Shown piece by piece: positions 8,273-15,182 of a stretch of DNA of 24,272 bases. A model generated the notes under the pieces. That model was not told the origin of the DNA. It saw only the letters and a program-made list of their open reading frames with translations, and did no database searches. The translations under genes were made by a program, and so were the position numbers. Positions within the stretch are counted from its first letter, which is position 1, and the number at the start of each line of letters is the position of its first letter. This stretch comes from Candidatus Kerfeldbacteria bacterium (lineage in GTDB: Bacteria; Patescibacteriota; Patescibacteriia; UBA9570). The DNA is taken from assembly GCA_016207285.1 (NCBI GenBank), contig JACQPW010000082.1:1-24272 (forward strand). The letters run 5' to 3'.

Positions 8273-10215
8273 CGATCTGCTATTTGGCAACTATCATCGG
8301 TACTCTCTAAACGCCCGGCCACCAGGGTAGTCACCACATCGGGTTCAGCCAAGGTGCTGGTGTCGCCAATGTGATCTAGATCATTCTCAGCAATTTTGCG
8401 TAAAATCCGGCGCATGATTTTACCGGAGCGAGTTTTAGGTAGGGCATTGGCAAACTGGATTTTGTCGGGCGTGGCAATCGGTCCAATGATAGTGCGAATT
8501 TGCTGCTTTAATGTTTTACGTAATTCGATGGATGGTGTCTGGTCGTGCTTGAGGGTCACAAAGCAATAAATGGCCTGGCCACGAATATCACAGGGGTAGC
8601 CCACCACAGCGGCTTCGGCTACTGTCGGATGGGCGACGAGGGCGCTTTCAATTTCCGCGGTAGACAGGCGGTGTCCAGACACATTAATGACATCATCAAT
8701 CCGTCCCGTTAACCAATAATAACCATCTTCATCAACGCGACAACCGTCACCAGAAAAATAGTAGCCGGGAAACTGTGAAAAATAGATTGTTTTGATCAAT
8801 TCGTGTTTTGGATCTCCATACACACCACGCAGCATACTGGGCCAGGGCTTAGTAAGCAGCAGGCTGCCGGTTTCATTCACTGCCGCCTCCGTACCATCCT
8901 GGCGTAATACTTTTGGGACGACACCAAAGAAAGGCTTAGTCGCTGAACCAGGTTTAGTGGCATGGGCACCGGGAATAGCCGTAATCATAATGCCGCCGGT
9001 TTCGGTTTGCCACCAGGTATCCACCACCGGACAACGTTTTTGGCCAATCACATCGTGATACCATTGCCAGGCGGCTGGATTAATGGGTTCACCGACTGTT
9101 CCTAACACCCGTAACGAGGATAGATCATGTTGGGCTGGCCAATCGGCTCCTAACCGCATCAATGCTCGAATGGCAGTTGGAGCGGTATAAAATTTCGTGA
9201 CTTTATATTCTTCAACTAATTGCCACCAGCGATCAGCTGTGGGATAGGTCATATACCCTTCATACAGCAAAACAGTGGCAGCGTTGGAGAGTGGACCATA
9301 CACCACATAGGTATGTCCGGTGATCCAGCCACAGTCCGCCGTGCACCAGTACACATCATCAGCCTGCAAATCAAAAATAGTGCGCGCGGTCAGGTTGGCA
9401 TACACTAAATAGCCCGCGGTGGTATGTAACACTCCTTTCGGTTTTCCAGTACTGCCACTCGTGTATAAAATAAACAGGGGATCTTCAGCGTCCATCACTG
9501 CCGGCGCGCATTCATCTGAGATATCAGCTTGTTGGGTAGCTTCATGCCACCACCAGTCACGTTCCTTAGTCATGGTGACCGGGTTGTGGCCATGATTATA
9601 GACCAACACATGCTCAACGGTGGGGCAGTCGAGCAGGGCTTCATCTACCTTATCTTTTAATGGCACCGGTTTACCTTTATAAAAGCCAACGTCGGCCGTG
9701 ATCACGATACTGGAATTGCAATCATGAATGCGACTTTTTAATGCTTCCGCACTGAAGGCAGAAAACACTACCGAGTGAATAGCGCCAATGCGCGCACAGG
9801 CCAGCATGGCGATCGGTAGTTCTGGAATGAATGGTAAAAAGATGGTCACCACCGTACCTTTTTGTACGCCCATTTTTTTCAGTACATTGGCGCAACGGTT
9901 TACCGCCAGCAGTAACTCCTGATAAGTAAACTGGCGGCGTTGCTGTGGATCTTCACCTTGCCAAAGAATGGCTAGCTTGTCGCCTTTGCCAGCCGCAATA
10001 TGACGATCAAGACAGTTGCTGGTCATATTCAGTTGTGCCCCTTTGAACCATTCAACGTAGGGTGCGGTGGTCTCACCAATGTGTGACCAATCGTATTCCA
10101 AGACCTTATCCCAGGGACGGATCCAATCAATATTACGGCCAGCCTGGTCTGCCCAGAACGCTTCAGTATCCGTGATGGATTGCTGGTAGAGTTGGTTATA
10201 TTCGGAGGGCTGCAT
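8269..10215 (-). CDS. acs: Acetyl-CoA synthetase, AMP-forming
   Basis: 648 residues from this start (E. coli Acs is 652). It activates acetate with ATP to acetyl-AMP and then forms acetyl-CoA. Motifs in order: NCLDRH near the N-terminus, the A3 loop YTSGSTGKPKG, WCTADCGWITGH, the acetate-pocket and A5 region DTWWQTETGG, A7 YYFSGDG, the hinge TGRIDDVINVSGHR, and the C-terminal KTRSGKIMRR whose lysine is the usual acetylation-control site. The frame is open for 29 more codons (to 10302), but that stretch is Arg-rich and unlike the family. The ATG at 10215 begins MQPSEYNQLYQQS, matching the usual Acs start, and has an extended -10 box 7 nt upstream. Family call is very firm; start choice is likely. 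Confidence 0.95.
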   Translation of the reverse strand: MQPSEYNQLYQQSITDTEAFWADQAGRNIDWIRPWDKVLEYDWSHIGETTAPYVEWFKGAQLNMTSNCLDRHIAAGKGDKLAILWQGEDPQQRRQFTYQELLLAVNRCANVLKKMGVQKGTVVTIFLPFIPELPIAMLACARIGAIHSVVFSAFSAEALKSRIHDCNSSIVITADVGFYKGKPVPLKDKVDEALLDCPTVEHVLVYNHGHNPVTMTKERDWWWHEATQQADISDECAPAVMDAEDPLFILYTSGSTGKPKGVLHTTAGYLVYANLTARTIFDLQADDVYWCTADCGWITGHTYVVYGPLSNAATVLLYEGYMTYPTADRWWQLVEEYKVTKFYTAPTAIRALMRLGADWPAQHDLSSLRVLGTVGEPINPAAWQWYHDVIGQKRCPVVDTWWQTETGGIMITAIPGAHATKPGSATKPFFGVVPKVLRQDGTEAAVNETGSLLLTKPWPSMLRGVYGDPKHELIKTIYFSQFPGYYFSGDGCRVDEDGYYWLTGRIDDVINVSGHRLSTAEIESALVAHPTVAEAAVVGYPCDIRGQAIYCFVTLKHDQTPSIELRKTLKQQIRTIIGPIATPDKIQFANALPKTRSGKIMRRILRKIAENDLDHIGDTSTLAEPDVVTTLVAGRLESTDDSCQIADR

Positions 10216-10222
10216 AGCGCCT

Positions 10223-10231
10223 ATTGTAGCA
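10223..10231 (-). promoter_or_regulatory. Extended -10 promoter element of acs
   Basis: On the - strand the bases read TGCTACAAT, a TG-extended -10 box ending 7 nt before the ATG at 10215. No good -35 is seen. The distance fits a leaderless acs mRNA and supports the shorter start. Confidence 0.55.
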
Positions 10232-10235
10232 TTAC

Positions 10236-10264
10236 TTGACCATTCCGGGACAGTTTGATAGAGT
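10236..10264 (+). promoter_or_regulatory. Promoter of the rpsF-ssb-rpsR-efp operon
   Basis: TTGACC (10236-10241), 17 nt, TAGAGT (10259-10264) preceded by TG at 10256-10257, so an extended -10. The predicted start is near 10271, leaving a leader of about 90 nt before rpsF. It lies back to back with the acs promoter in a 145-bp gap (10216-10360). Confidence 0.55.
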
Positions 10265-10279
10265 AGGCGAGCTAATAAA

Positions 10280-10348
10280 TGTCTCCTCCTCTTTATATCC
10301 ATATCAGGTTCCCGCTCATACGGGGTTAGGCCTGATGGGTAGGAGACA
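10280..10348 (+). promoter_or_regulatory. Structured rpsF leader, possible S6:S18 autoregulatory element
   Basis: Nested pairing is visible. TGTCTCCT (10280-10287) is the exact complement of AGGAGACA (10341-10348). Inside it ATCAGG (10303-10308) pairs with CCTGAT (10331-10336), and CCCG (10311-10314) pairs with CGGG (10321-10324) around a 6-nt loop. A 6-nt purine-rich bulge (10325-10330) faces a 2-nt one. The outer stem covers the only AGGAG in the leader. rpsF leaders in many bacteria carry a structured element bound by the S6:S18 complex; this may be such an element or a lineage-specific analogue. The AGGAG lies 15 nt from the ATG, longer than usual for a ribosome binding site. Confidence 0.5.
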
Positions 10349-10360
10349 CAACTAAAAGTT

Positions 10361-10924
10361 ATGAATCAACATTACGAGTTAATGTACATTGTGCCTGGTT
10401 CAGTTGAACTGGAACACGTACCAGCCATGAAGAGTCATGTCAGCAGCTTGTTGAGTGGCGCCGGTGCTACCCAAACCAGCGAGTTTGACATGGAGCGTCG
10501 TCGGCTGGCTTATCCAATTGGTAAAGAAACCTACGGCTACTACCAGGTCGTTCAGTTCGATGCTACGGCTCCGGTCGTGCGTGACTTTGATACTAAGCTG
10601 CGGCTAGACAATCAGCTGCTGCGTTATATCTTAGTGAAAGCTAAACCAATGACGAGTGAGGAGATCAAAGTAATGATTGCTGGTGAAAAATATGCGCGCA
10701 AACGCGCCGAGCCAGTAGCCGTTGCCGCTGCTCCGGTGAAGTCCGATACTAAAACAGACAAGACGAGCGCTACTTCTTTGACTGAAGCGGAGTTAGCTTT
10801 TGCCAATGCTGGCACTGCCCGCGTGGCTGAAGTAGAAGCGGAAGATCAAAAAGTGTCGATCGAGGAATTGGACAAGAAACTGGACGCTATTTTAGAGGAC
10901 ACTGATCTGGATAAGAAACTTTAA
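10361..10924 (+). CDS. rpsF: 30S ribosomal protein S6
   Basis: 187 residues. The first about 100 residues are the S6 fold: YELMYIVPG at strand 1, a helix (VPAMKSHVSSLL), RRLAYPIGKETYGYYQVVQFD, and LRLDNQLLRYILVKA. S6 binds S18 and 16S rRNA in the platform of the small subunit. The remaining roughly 85 residues form an Ala/Glu/Lys-rich tail ending in SIEELDKKLDAILEDTD, a predicted acidic helix. Such tails occur on S6 of several bacterial groups, including, as far as I recall, Patescibacteria. First gene of the cluster with ssb, rpsR and efp; the order rpsF-ssb-rpsR is widely conserved. Confidence 0.95.
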   Translation: MNQHYELMYIVPGSVELEHVPAMKSHVSSLLSGAGATQTSEFDMERRRLAYPIGKETYGYYQVVQFDATAPVVRDFDTKLRLDNQLLRYILVKAKPMTSEEIKVMIAGEKYARKRAEPVAVAAAPVKSDTKTDKTSATSLTEAELAFANAGTARVAEVEAEDQKVSIEELDKKLDAILEDTDLDKKL

Positions 10925-10935
10925 CCAATCAATAT

Positions 10936-11385
10936 ATGGATCTTAACAAAGTCATGCTCATTGGTCGGGTGACCAAAGAACCAGAAGTGCGGACCTTGCA
11001 AACTGGTCAAGCCGTGGCGTCCTTTTCTGTAGCCACTAATCGTCAGTGGACCGATGCCTCTGGTCAAAAACAAGAAAAAGCTGAATTTCACAATATCGTG
11101 GCTTGGCGCAAACTCGCTGAAATTGTGCAGAGTTATGTGAAAAAAGGGATGAAGATTTACATCGAAGGTCGGATGGAAACGCGATCTTGGGAAGATCCCC
11201 AAGGTCAAAAAAAATACCGTACCGAGATTGTCTGTGACAATATGATCATGCTCGACAGTAAAGGTGGATCCGGATCAGCCCAAGGATCGGCGGCGACACC
11301 AAAACCAGTAGTAGCCGGTGATGCGCCTAATCCAGCGGTGAATACGCCCGATGAAGAAATAAGTATTGAAGATATCCCATTTTAA
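10936..11385 (+). CDS. ssb: Single-stranded DNA-binding protein
   Basis: 149 residues. The OB fold covers about residues 1-110: MDLNKVMLIGRVTKEPEVR, then VASFSVATNRQW, EFHNIVAWRKLAEI and KKGMKIYIEGRMETRSW, all standard SSB motifs with the aromatic residues that stack on DNA. A flexible Gly/Ser/Ala/Pro linker follows (about 111-138), and the protein ends in EEISIEDIPF, the acidic tip that recruits replication and repair proteins. It probably acts as a tetramer. It sits 11 nt after rpsF with no Shine-Dalgarno visible upstream, suggesting SD-independent initiation or coupling. Confidence 0.96.
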   Translation: MDLNKVMLIGRVTKEPEVRTLQTGQAVASFSVATNRQWTDASGQKQEKAEFHNIVAWRKLAEIVQSYVKKGMKIYIEGRMETRSWEDPQGQKKYRTEIVCDNMIMLDSKGGSGSAQGSAATPKPVVAGDAPNPAVNTPDEEISIEDIPF

Positions 11386-11389
11386 ATTT

Positions 11390-11635
11390 ATGGCCATGCA
11401 AAAAAAACATCCTACCACCGGTAAACGGAATCGCTTCTATGTGAAAGACTTAGAATCCTTAAACTATGATGAAATTGATTATAAGCACATCGAACTGTTG
11501 CGCTTAATCATCTCCAACTACGCAAAAATCTTGCCCGGCAAACGCACTGGTGCGCATGCTCGGATGCAACGGCAGCTAGCCAATGCCGTCAAACGCGCTC
11601 GTTACATGGCGTTAGTACCGTATACCCGCCGCTAA
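11390..11635 (+). CDS. rpsR: 30S ribosomal protein S18
   Basis: 81 residues from this ATG (79 if the ATG at 11396 is used); S18 is usually 70-85. The core reads NRFYVKDLESLNYDEIDYKHIELLRLIISNYAKILPGKRTG, followed by the rRNA-binding QRQLANAVKRARYMALVPYT. S18 pairs with S6 in the platform of the small subunit. The reading frame is open back to a TTG at 11366, but that lies inside ssb and adds residues not seen in the family. No Shine-Dalgarno is visible. The stop is one base from the efp start. Confidence 0.95.
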   Translation: MAMQKKHPTTGKRNRFYVKDLESLNYDEIDYKHIELLRLIISNYAKILPGKRTGAHARMQRQLANAVKRARYMALVPYTRR

Positions 11636-11636
11636 T

Positions 11637-12200
11637 ATGTTGACGATGAATGATTTAAAGGTCGGTGTGATGATCGACCTCGACAACACTCCTTACCAAG
11701 TGGTGTGGTCAGATTTCATGCGCACGGCTCAACGTAAACCGGTGATGCGCACTAAACTGCGTCACTTGATTACTCGACAAGTCTTGGAGAAAACCTTCAA
11801 ACCGGGCGATAAGATCGATGAGGCCGATATGCGGCGCAACCGGGCACAATTCATGTATCGTGAAGGCGACAACTTTAACTTCATGGACAACGATAGTTAC
11901 GAACAATTTGCTTTCACTAAAGAGCAGATCGGTGATATCGGTAATTACGTCAAAGAAGGGGAAGATGTCGATGTCATGAGCTTCAACGATAAACCAGTCA
12001 CTATTTCACTGCAACCTAAGGTCAGCTTACGCGTCGTGGAAGCACCACCGGGAGTACGTGGTGACTCCAGTGGTAATGTCACTAAAAAGGTTAAACTAGA
12101 AACTGGCTTTGAAGCCGCCGTGCCGTTATTCATCAACGAGGGTGATATCGTGCGCATCAATACCGAGACCGGCGATTACGTCGAGCGCGTCAATTCTTAG
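11637..12200 (+). CDS. efp: Translation elongation factor P
   Basis: 187 residues, normal length, with the three domains of EF-P: N-terminal KOW-like domain (about 1-63), a middle OB domain (FMYREGDNFNFMDNDSYEQF, about 68-125) and the C-terminal OB domain ending in LETGFEAAVPLFINEGDIVRINTETGDYVERV, the EF-P signature. It relieves ribosome stalling at proline stretches. The tip loop is odd: aligned with E. coli (VKPGKGQAF), the loop reads MRTAQRKPV, so the position of the modified Lys34 is Gln32 and the PGKG turn is gone; Arg33 and Lys34 are next to it. The start at 11637 is one base after rpsR; an ATG at 11646 is the alternative. Last gene of the ribosomal cluster; no terminator hairpin follows it. 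Confidence 0.95.
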   Translation: MLTMNDLKVGVMIDLDNTPYQVVWSDFMRTAQRKPVMRTKLRHLITRQVLEKTFKPGDKIDEADMRRNRAQFMYREGDNFNFMDNDSYEQFAFTKEQIGDIGNYVKEGEDVDVMSFNDKPVTISLQPKVSLRVVEAPPGVRGDSSGNVTKKVKLETGFEAAVPLFINEGDIVRINTETGDYVERVNS

Positions 12201-12208
12201 TTTTTCGC

Positions 12209-12237
12209 TTGACAAAACGCATTTTTTCTGTTATTTT
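12209..12237 (+). promoter_or_regulatory. Promoter of the M48/UbiB operon
   Basis: TTGACA (12209-12214, consensus), 17 nt, TATTTT (12232-12237), with TG at 12229-12230 as an extended -10. The -10 ends 8 nt before the ATG at 12246, so the mRNA should begin at about 12244 and be leaderless. The -10 is embedded in a perfect palindrome. Confidence 0.7.
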
Positions 12238-12246
12238 ATAACAGAA
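12226..12246. promoter_or_regulatory. Perfect 9-3-9 palindrome over the -10 box, candidate operator
   Basis: Left arm TTCTGTTAT (12226-12234), spacer TTT, right arm ATAACAGAA (12238-12246), every base matching. It covers the -10 box and ends on the A of the start codon. A protein bound here would block RNA polymerase. Since transcription should start near 12244, it is unlikely to be an RNA hairpin. Confidence 0.6.
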
Positions 12247-15182
12247 TGACTGAACGTTCTCCTGTTCGTGAACGAACAGAGTTTAGGGAGAAAAAGCTTG
12301 AATTAGTTCGCACAGAACGGATTTTAATTATTGTCCAACGCCTGGCCTTAGCCAAGGGAGCCACCAGTGAAGTGGCTGCGCTGGTCATGCAACAACTAGC
12401 CACAGCGTCACCAGATAGCACCGTGACCATTGATTTGAGTACTACGGATCATACGGCTGAAGTGGTACAGGCTTTACGGTACGAAATCGAGTATGAACGC
12501 TTACAATACGGTGATGAAACTATTCCAGAGCGCCAAGAATTTTTAGAAAAACGTCAACCCATCCAAGAAGCTACCCGGCAACTCCGCCGCCGACTGCACT
12601 ATGAGTATGCGGTCACGACGGAGGAGGCATTGTCGGAGACAGAACAAAACGAGTCGGCATTATTTGGGGAAATTAATGGCGTAGTCCAAGACGTAGCTAC
12701 CGCCATGCAGTTTCAGCGCCCAGTGCAACTGGAACTCAGCCGCGAGCGCAAACTGAATGCCTATGTGTTAGTGGTTGAAAAACTGGGTGATCACTATGAT
12801 GTGCCTACTACCGAACCCATTCATGTGTTTGTGAATATTGGTTTAATCACTGAACTGGGTAGACTATTTCAGGCGCAAGGAAAAGTGTTCAGTAAAGATC
12901 ACTTGGCTGCTATTATTGGTCATGAGCTGCGTCATTTACAGCAGAAACAGTATCAACCAGATGAAGGGGAATCTAGCCAATCAACTGAAGCCAGAGTGCG
13001 CTACGAATATGATGCCGATTTAGCTGGTATGGAAGCGAGTGACCTCGCTGGATACAATCCGGAGGCAGCCATTGAGGTACAACAAGCTTTGTTATCGTCT
13101 GGTCCAACCTGGGCAGAAGTGATTCAACATTATTTTTCTAAAACCCATCCGGTGACACAAAATCGGGTGACCGCGCTGGCTGAGGAATACCATCGGCCAG
13201 AGCGAGTGTTCTATAATGCCGATCAACCATTGCAATCATTCAGTCCAGCGGCCTTAGAGAACGCTAGCGAAATTGCTCGGGAAAAACTACTGATGCAATT
13301 GAACAAAGCCCGGACTGTCCAGGATTGGGATATCTTGTTAGAAGACTTGATGGACAGTAGAAAAGCCACGTTGCGGGATTATCTGATGGCGTTAGACACT
13401 TTGCGTTTGCAGCTTGATGTGCAGACTGCCCTAGCCACAGCGGAAGACGCTTTAGAGCAGGATCGCTTTGGTTTGCGCACCGCCATCTTATATGAGGCCA
13501 ACGCTGTCGTGGCCGGTGAACAAACCCATTGTAGTTTAATCCAGCAACGGCAACTGGATCGATCGTACAATGTTGGCCCGACGACGGATGAATCTAAAGA
13601 TTATCGTGGTCAAGTCTTGCGTGACCTCCTCACGTATGGGCGGCGTGAACGGGCTGATCGGTTGTTTGACCCAACCAGTGTCAAAACCGAACAATTACAA
13701 AAGGCGGTCGAGTTTCATCGTCAACACGTGGTTTTAGTTCCGGTTGAAACACTGCCTGTGCGAATGTTTGCCACACTCGACGATTTATTTAATCCAGATA
13801 ATCCAGCGGCTCTTAAGTATTGGGGCATACCGGATGGTTGGGTAAAAAAACCAGAGGTAGTTGGGCGTTTGCGCACCGCCCGAGCTAAATTGATGGAACA
13901 TCTCACGAATCGGATCTTACGCGGTTTTGAATTTAAATATGCACTGCGCGGGAAACAGGATACAACATTGAAGGAAGCAGTCTTGAAAGTGTTTGCCGAA
14001 GCCAAACCAACAGTGGTTGAACCTGATATCACCACAGCTGCTTTCCCAAAATTTTTAGCGGAATTAGCCGCTTTGGCTCAAGCCCGCGTGTCACAGTCTA
14101 TAGCTACATCAGCTAGTATCGTTGAACGTCAATCCGGAGAAACAACAGAACCTGAACCGGAAATTAATTTTCGTGAACGGTATCACCCATTCGTCCATAC
14201 AGCTGAGTTAGGCGATACAGGCTTCGGTCGAGTGTATCGACGGATCATGAATCGTTTACACGACCTCTGGTCTGCAGCCATCGCTTCGAAACAGCTGACC
14301 GCTTTACCACCTGATATTGCTGAAGATTTATTTCGTCGCTTGACCGCAGACACAGTGTTCCCTCATTTGGCCCAAAAATTTATTCCAACCTCATTGGAGA
14401 CCTTACAACCCTGGGGCACTACCGTACCCGCTGTGTTAAGAGCTATTCCGTTGTTTGGTGAAACTCAACGCGATCAGCATTTGCCGTTTGCTCGACATGA
14501 TCGAGCAGATTACGAATATCGTTTCGATAAGCCAGCCCACGATGTGAGGGAGTTGATGGTTGGAGCCATTGGACAAGACATGCATACGGCGTCCATCGGC
14601 GACCTGGGTGATGTAATGCAGCGTGTGAGCGAACTCAATAACCATCCTTATGTTCAGCAGTTGTTTCAGCGTGGCCCAGATCGTTGGCAACCGGACCCGG
14701 CTTTGGCTGCATTGGCACCAGCCGCTTGGCAAGCCCCACCGTTTTACAAACCAGCCGCCCGGCCACATTTATTTACCAGGTGGATCCGAGAAGGGTTACA
14801 GGCCAATGTGTCCGAACCCAACGCGCCGGCTTGGCTGCATGAACTAGAGGCTATTTTAGTGGGGCATGCCGAAGTGTTAGGATTACCACCGGATTATTTT
14901 GTCGGGGCCTTAGACCAATTACCGAAAGACCAACCGCCACAACCTTTAATGAAACGTCTTTTATTGAGCGTCCTTGAAGTCGTTGCAAAAAAGACAATGG
15001 CTGAAGCTAGAGCCAAGGACGCTGACCATCGAGCTAGCTGGCAAACCCAGATTATTGGGGAGTTAACTGGTGAATTAAATCGTATTGCCACCGAGTTGTA
15101 CGCTGCCAGTGGGGCACAGGATATGGCTGAACTCAAAACCATGCTCCAGATTGATTTGGACTTATATGAAGGGAATAAGTAG
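12246..15182 (+). CDS. Large soluble protein with M48-type zinc metalloprotease domain
   Basis: 978 residues. Residues about 130-320 look like an M48 peptidase. The zinc motif is HELRH (His226, Glu227, His230) in AAIIGHELRHLQQ. The third ligand is probably Glu254 in RYEYDADLAGMEASDLAGYNP, and a downstream HPVTQNRVTAL segment matches the HP...R element of M48 enzymes. The N-terminal 130 residues are charged and helical. The C-terminal 650 residues, also mostly helical, match nothing I recognise. I see no signal peptide or membrane helix, unlike most M48 proteases (HtpX, Ste24, BepA), so it is probably cytosolic. First gene of a three-gene operon; its end overlaps the next start. Protease domain likely; substrate unknown. 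Confidence 0.72.
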   Translation: MTERSPVRERTEFREKKLELVRTERILIIVQRLALAKGATSEVAALVMQQLATASPDSTVTIDLSTTDHTAEVVQALRYEIEYERLQYGDETIPERQEFLEKRQPIQEATRQLRRRLHYEYAVTTEEALSETEQNESALFGEINGVVQDVATAMQFQRPVQLELSRERKLNAYVLVVEKLGDHYDVPTTEPIHVFVNIGLITELGRLFQAQGKVFSKDHLAAIIGHELRHLQQKQYQPDEGESSQSTEARVRYEYDADLAGMEASDLAGYNPEAAIEVQQALLSSGPTWAEVIQHYFSKTHPVTQNRVTALAEEYHRPERVFYNADQPLQSFSPAALENASEIAREKLLMQLNKARTVQDWDILLEDLMDSRKATLRDYLMALDTLRLQLDVQTALATAEDALEQDRFGLRTAILYEANAVVAGEQTHCSLIQQRQLDRSYNVGPTTDESKDYRGQVLRDLLTYGRRERADRLFDPTSVKTEQLQKAVEFHRQHVVLVPVETLPVRMFATLDDLFNPDNPAALKYWGIPDGWVKKPEVVGRLRTARAKLMEHLTNRILRGFEFKYALRGKQDTTLKEAVLKVFAEAKPTVVEPDITTAAFPKFLAELAALAQARVSQSIATSASIVERQSGETTEPEPEINFRERYHPFVHTAELGDTGFGRVYRRIMNRLHDLWSAAIASKQLTALPPDIAEDLFRRLTADTVFPHLAQKFIPTSLETLQPWGTTVPAVLRAIPLFGETQRDQHLPFARHDRADYEYRFDKPAHDVRELMVGAIGQDMHTASIGDLGDVMQRVSELNNHPYVQQLFQRGPDRWQPDPALAALAPAAWQAPPFYKPAARPHLFTRWIREGLQANVSEPNAPAWLHELEAILVGHAEVLGLPPDYFVGALDQLPKDQPPQPLMKRLLLSVLEVVAKKTMAEARAKDADHRASWQTQIIGELTGELNRIATELYAASGAQDMAELKTMLQIDLDLYEGNK
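12262..12279. repeat. Second inverted repeat near the operon start
   Basis: CTGTTCG (12262-12268), spacer TGAA, CGAACAG (12273-12279), a perfect 7-bp inverted repeat inside codons 6-12 of the M48 gene. Its outer half-site CTGTT/AACAG is the same as in the palindrome at 12226-12246. It could be a second operator or, because the mRNA is leaderless, a hairpin near its 5' end. The same bases encode Pro-Val-Arg-Glu-Arg-Thr, so a codon-driven coincidence is possible. Confidence 0.4.

Noticed and set aside
10216..10302. 29-residue N-terminal extension of Acs
   Set aside because: Its sequence is unlike Acs, and an extended -10 box falls inside it just before the ATG at 10215.
11366..11389. TTG start for rpsR inside ssb
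   Set aside because: The added residues are only the ssb end read in another frame and are absent from S18.
12228..12244. LexA (SOS) box of the E. coli type in the M48 promoter
   Set aside because: The CTGT and ACAG halves are 9 nt apart, not the 8 of the E. coli site, and the matching arms extend further than that site, so I treat it as an operator for an unknown regulator.
14436..14768. 110-codon - strand ORF inside the M48 gene
   Set aside because: It is antisense to a long supported gene with no recognisable domain or promoter.
15085..15165. TTG start for the UbiB-fusion gene
   Set aside because: It would overlap the M48 gene by about 100 nt and encode M48-gene DNA in another frame; the ATG at 15166 is a better choice.
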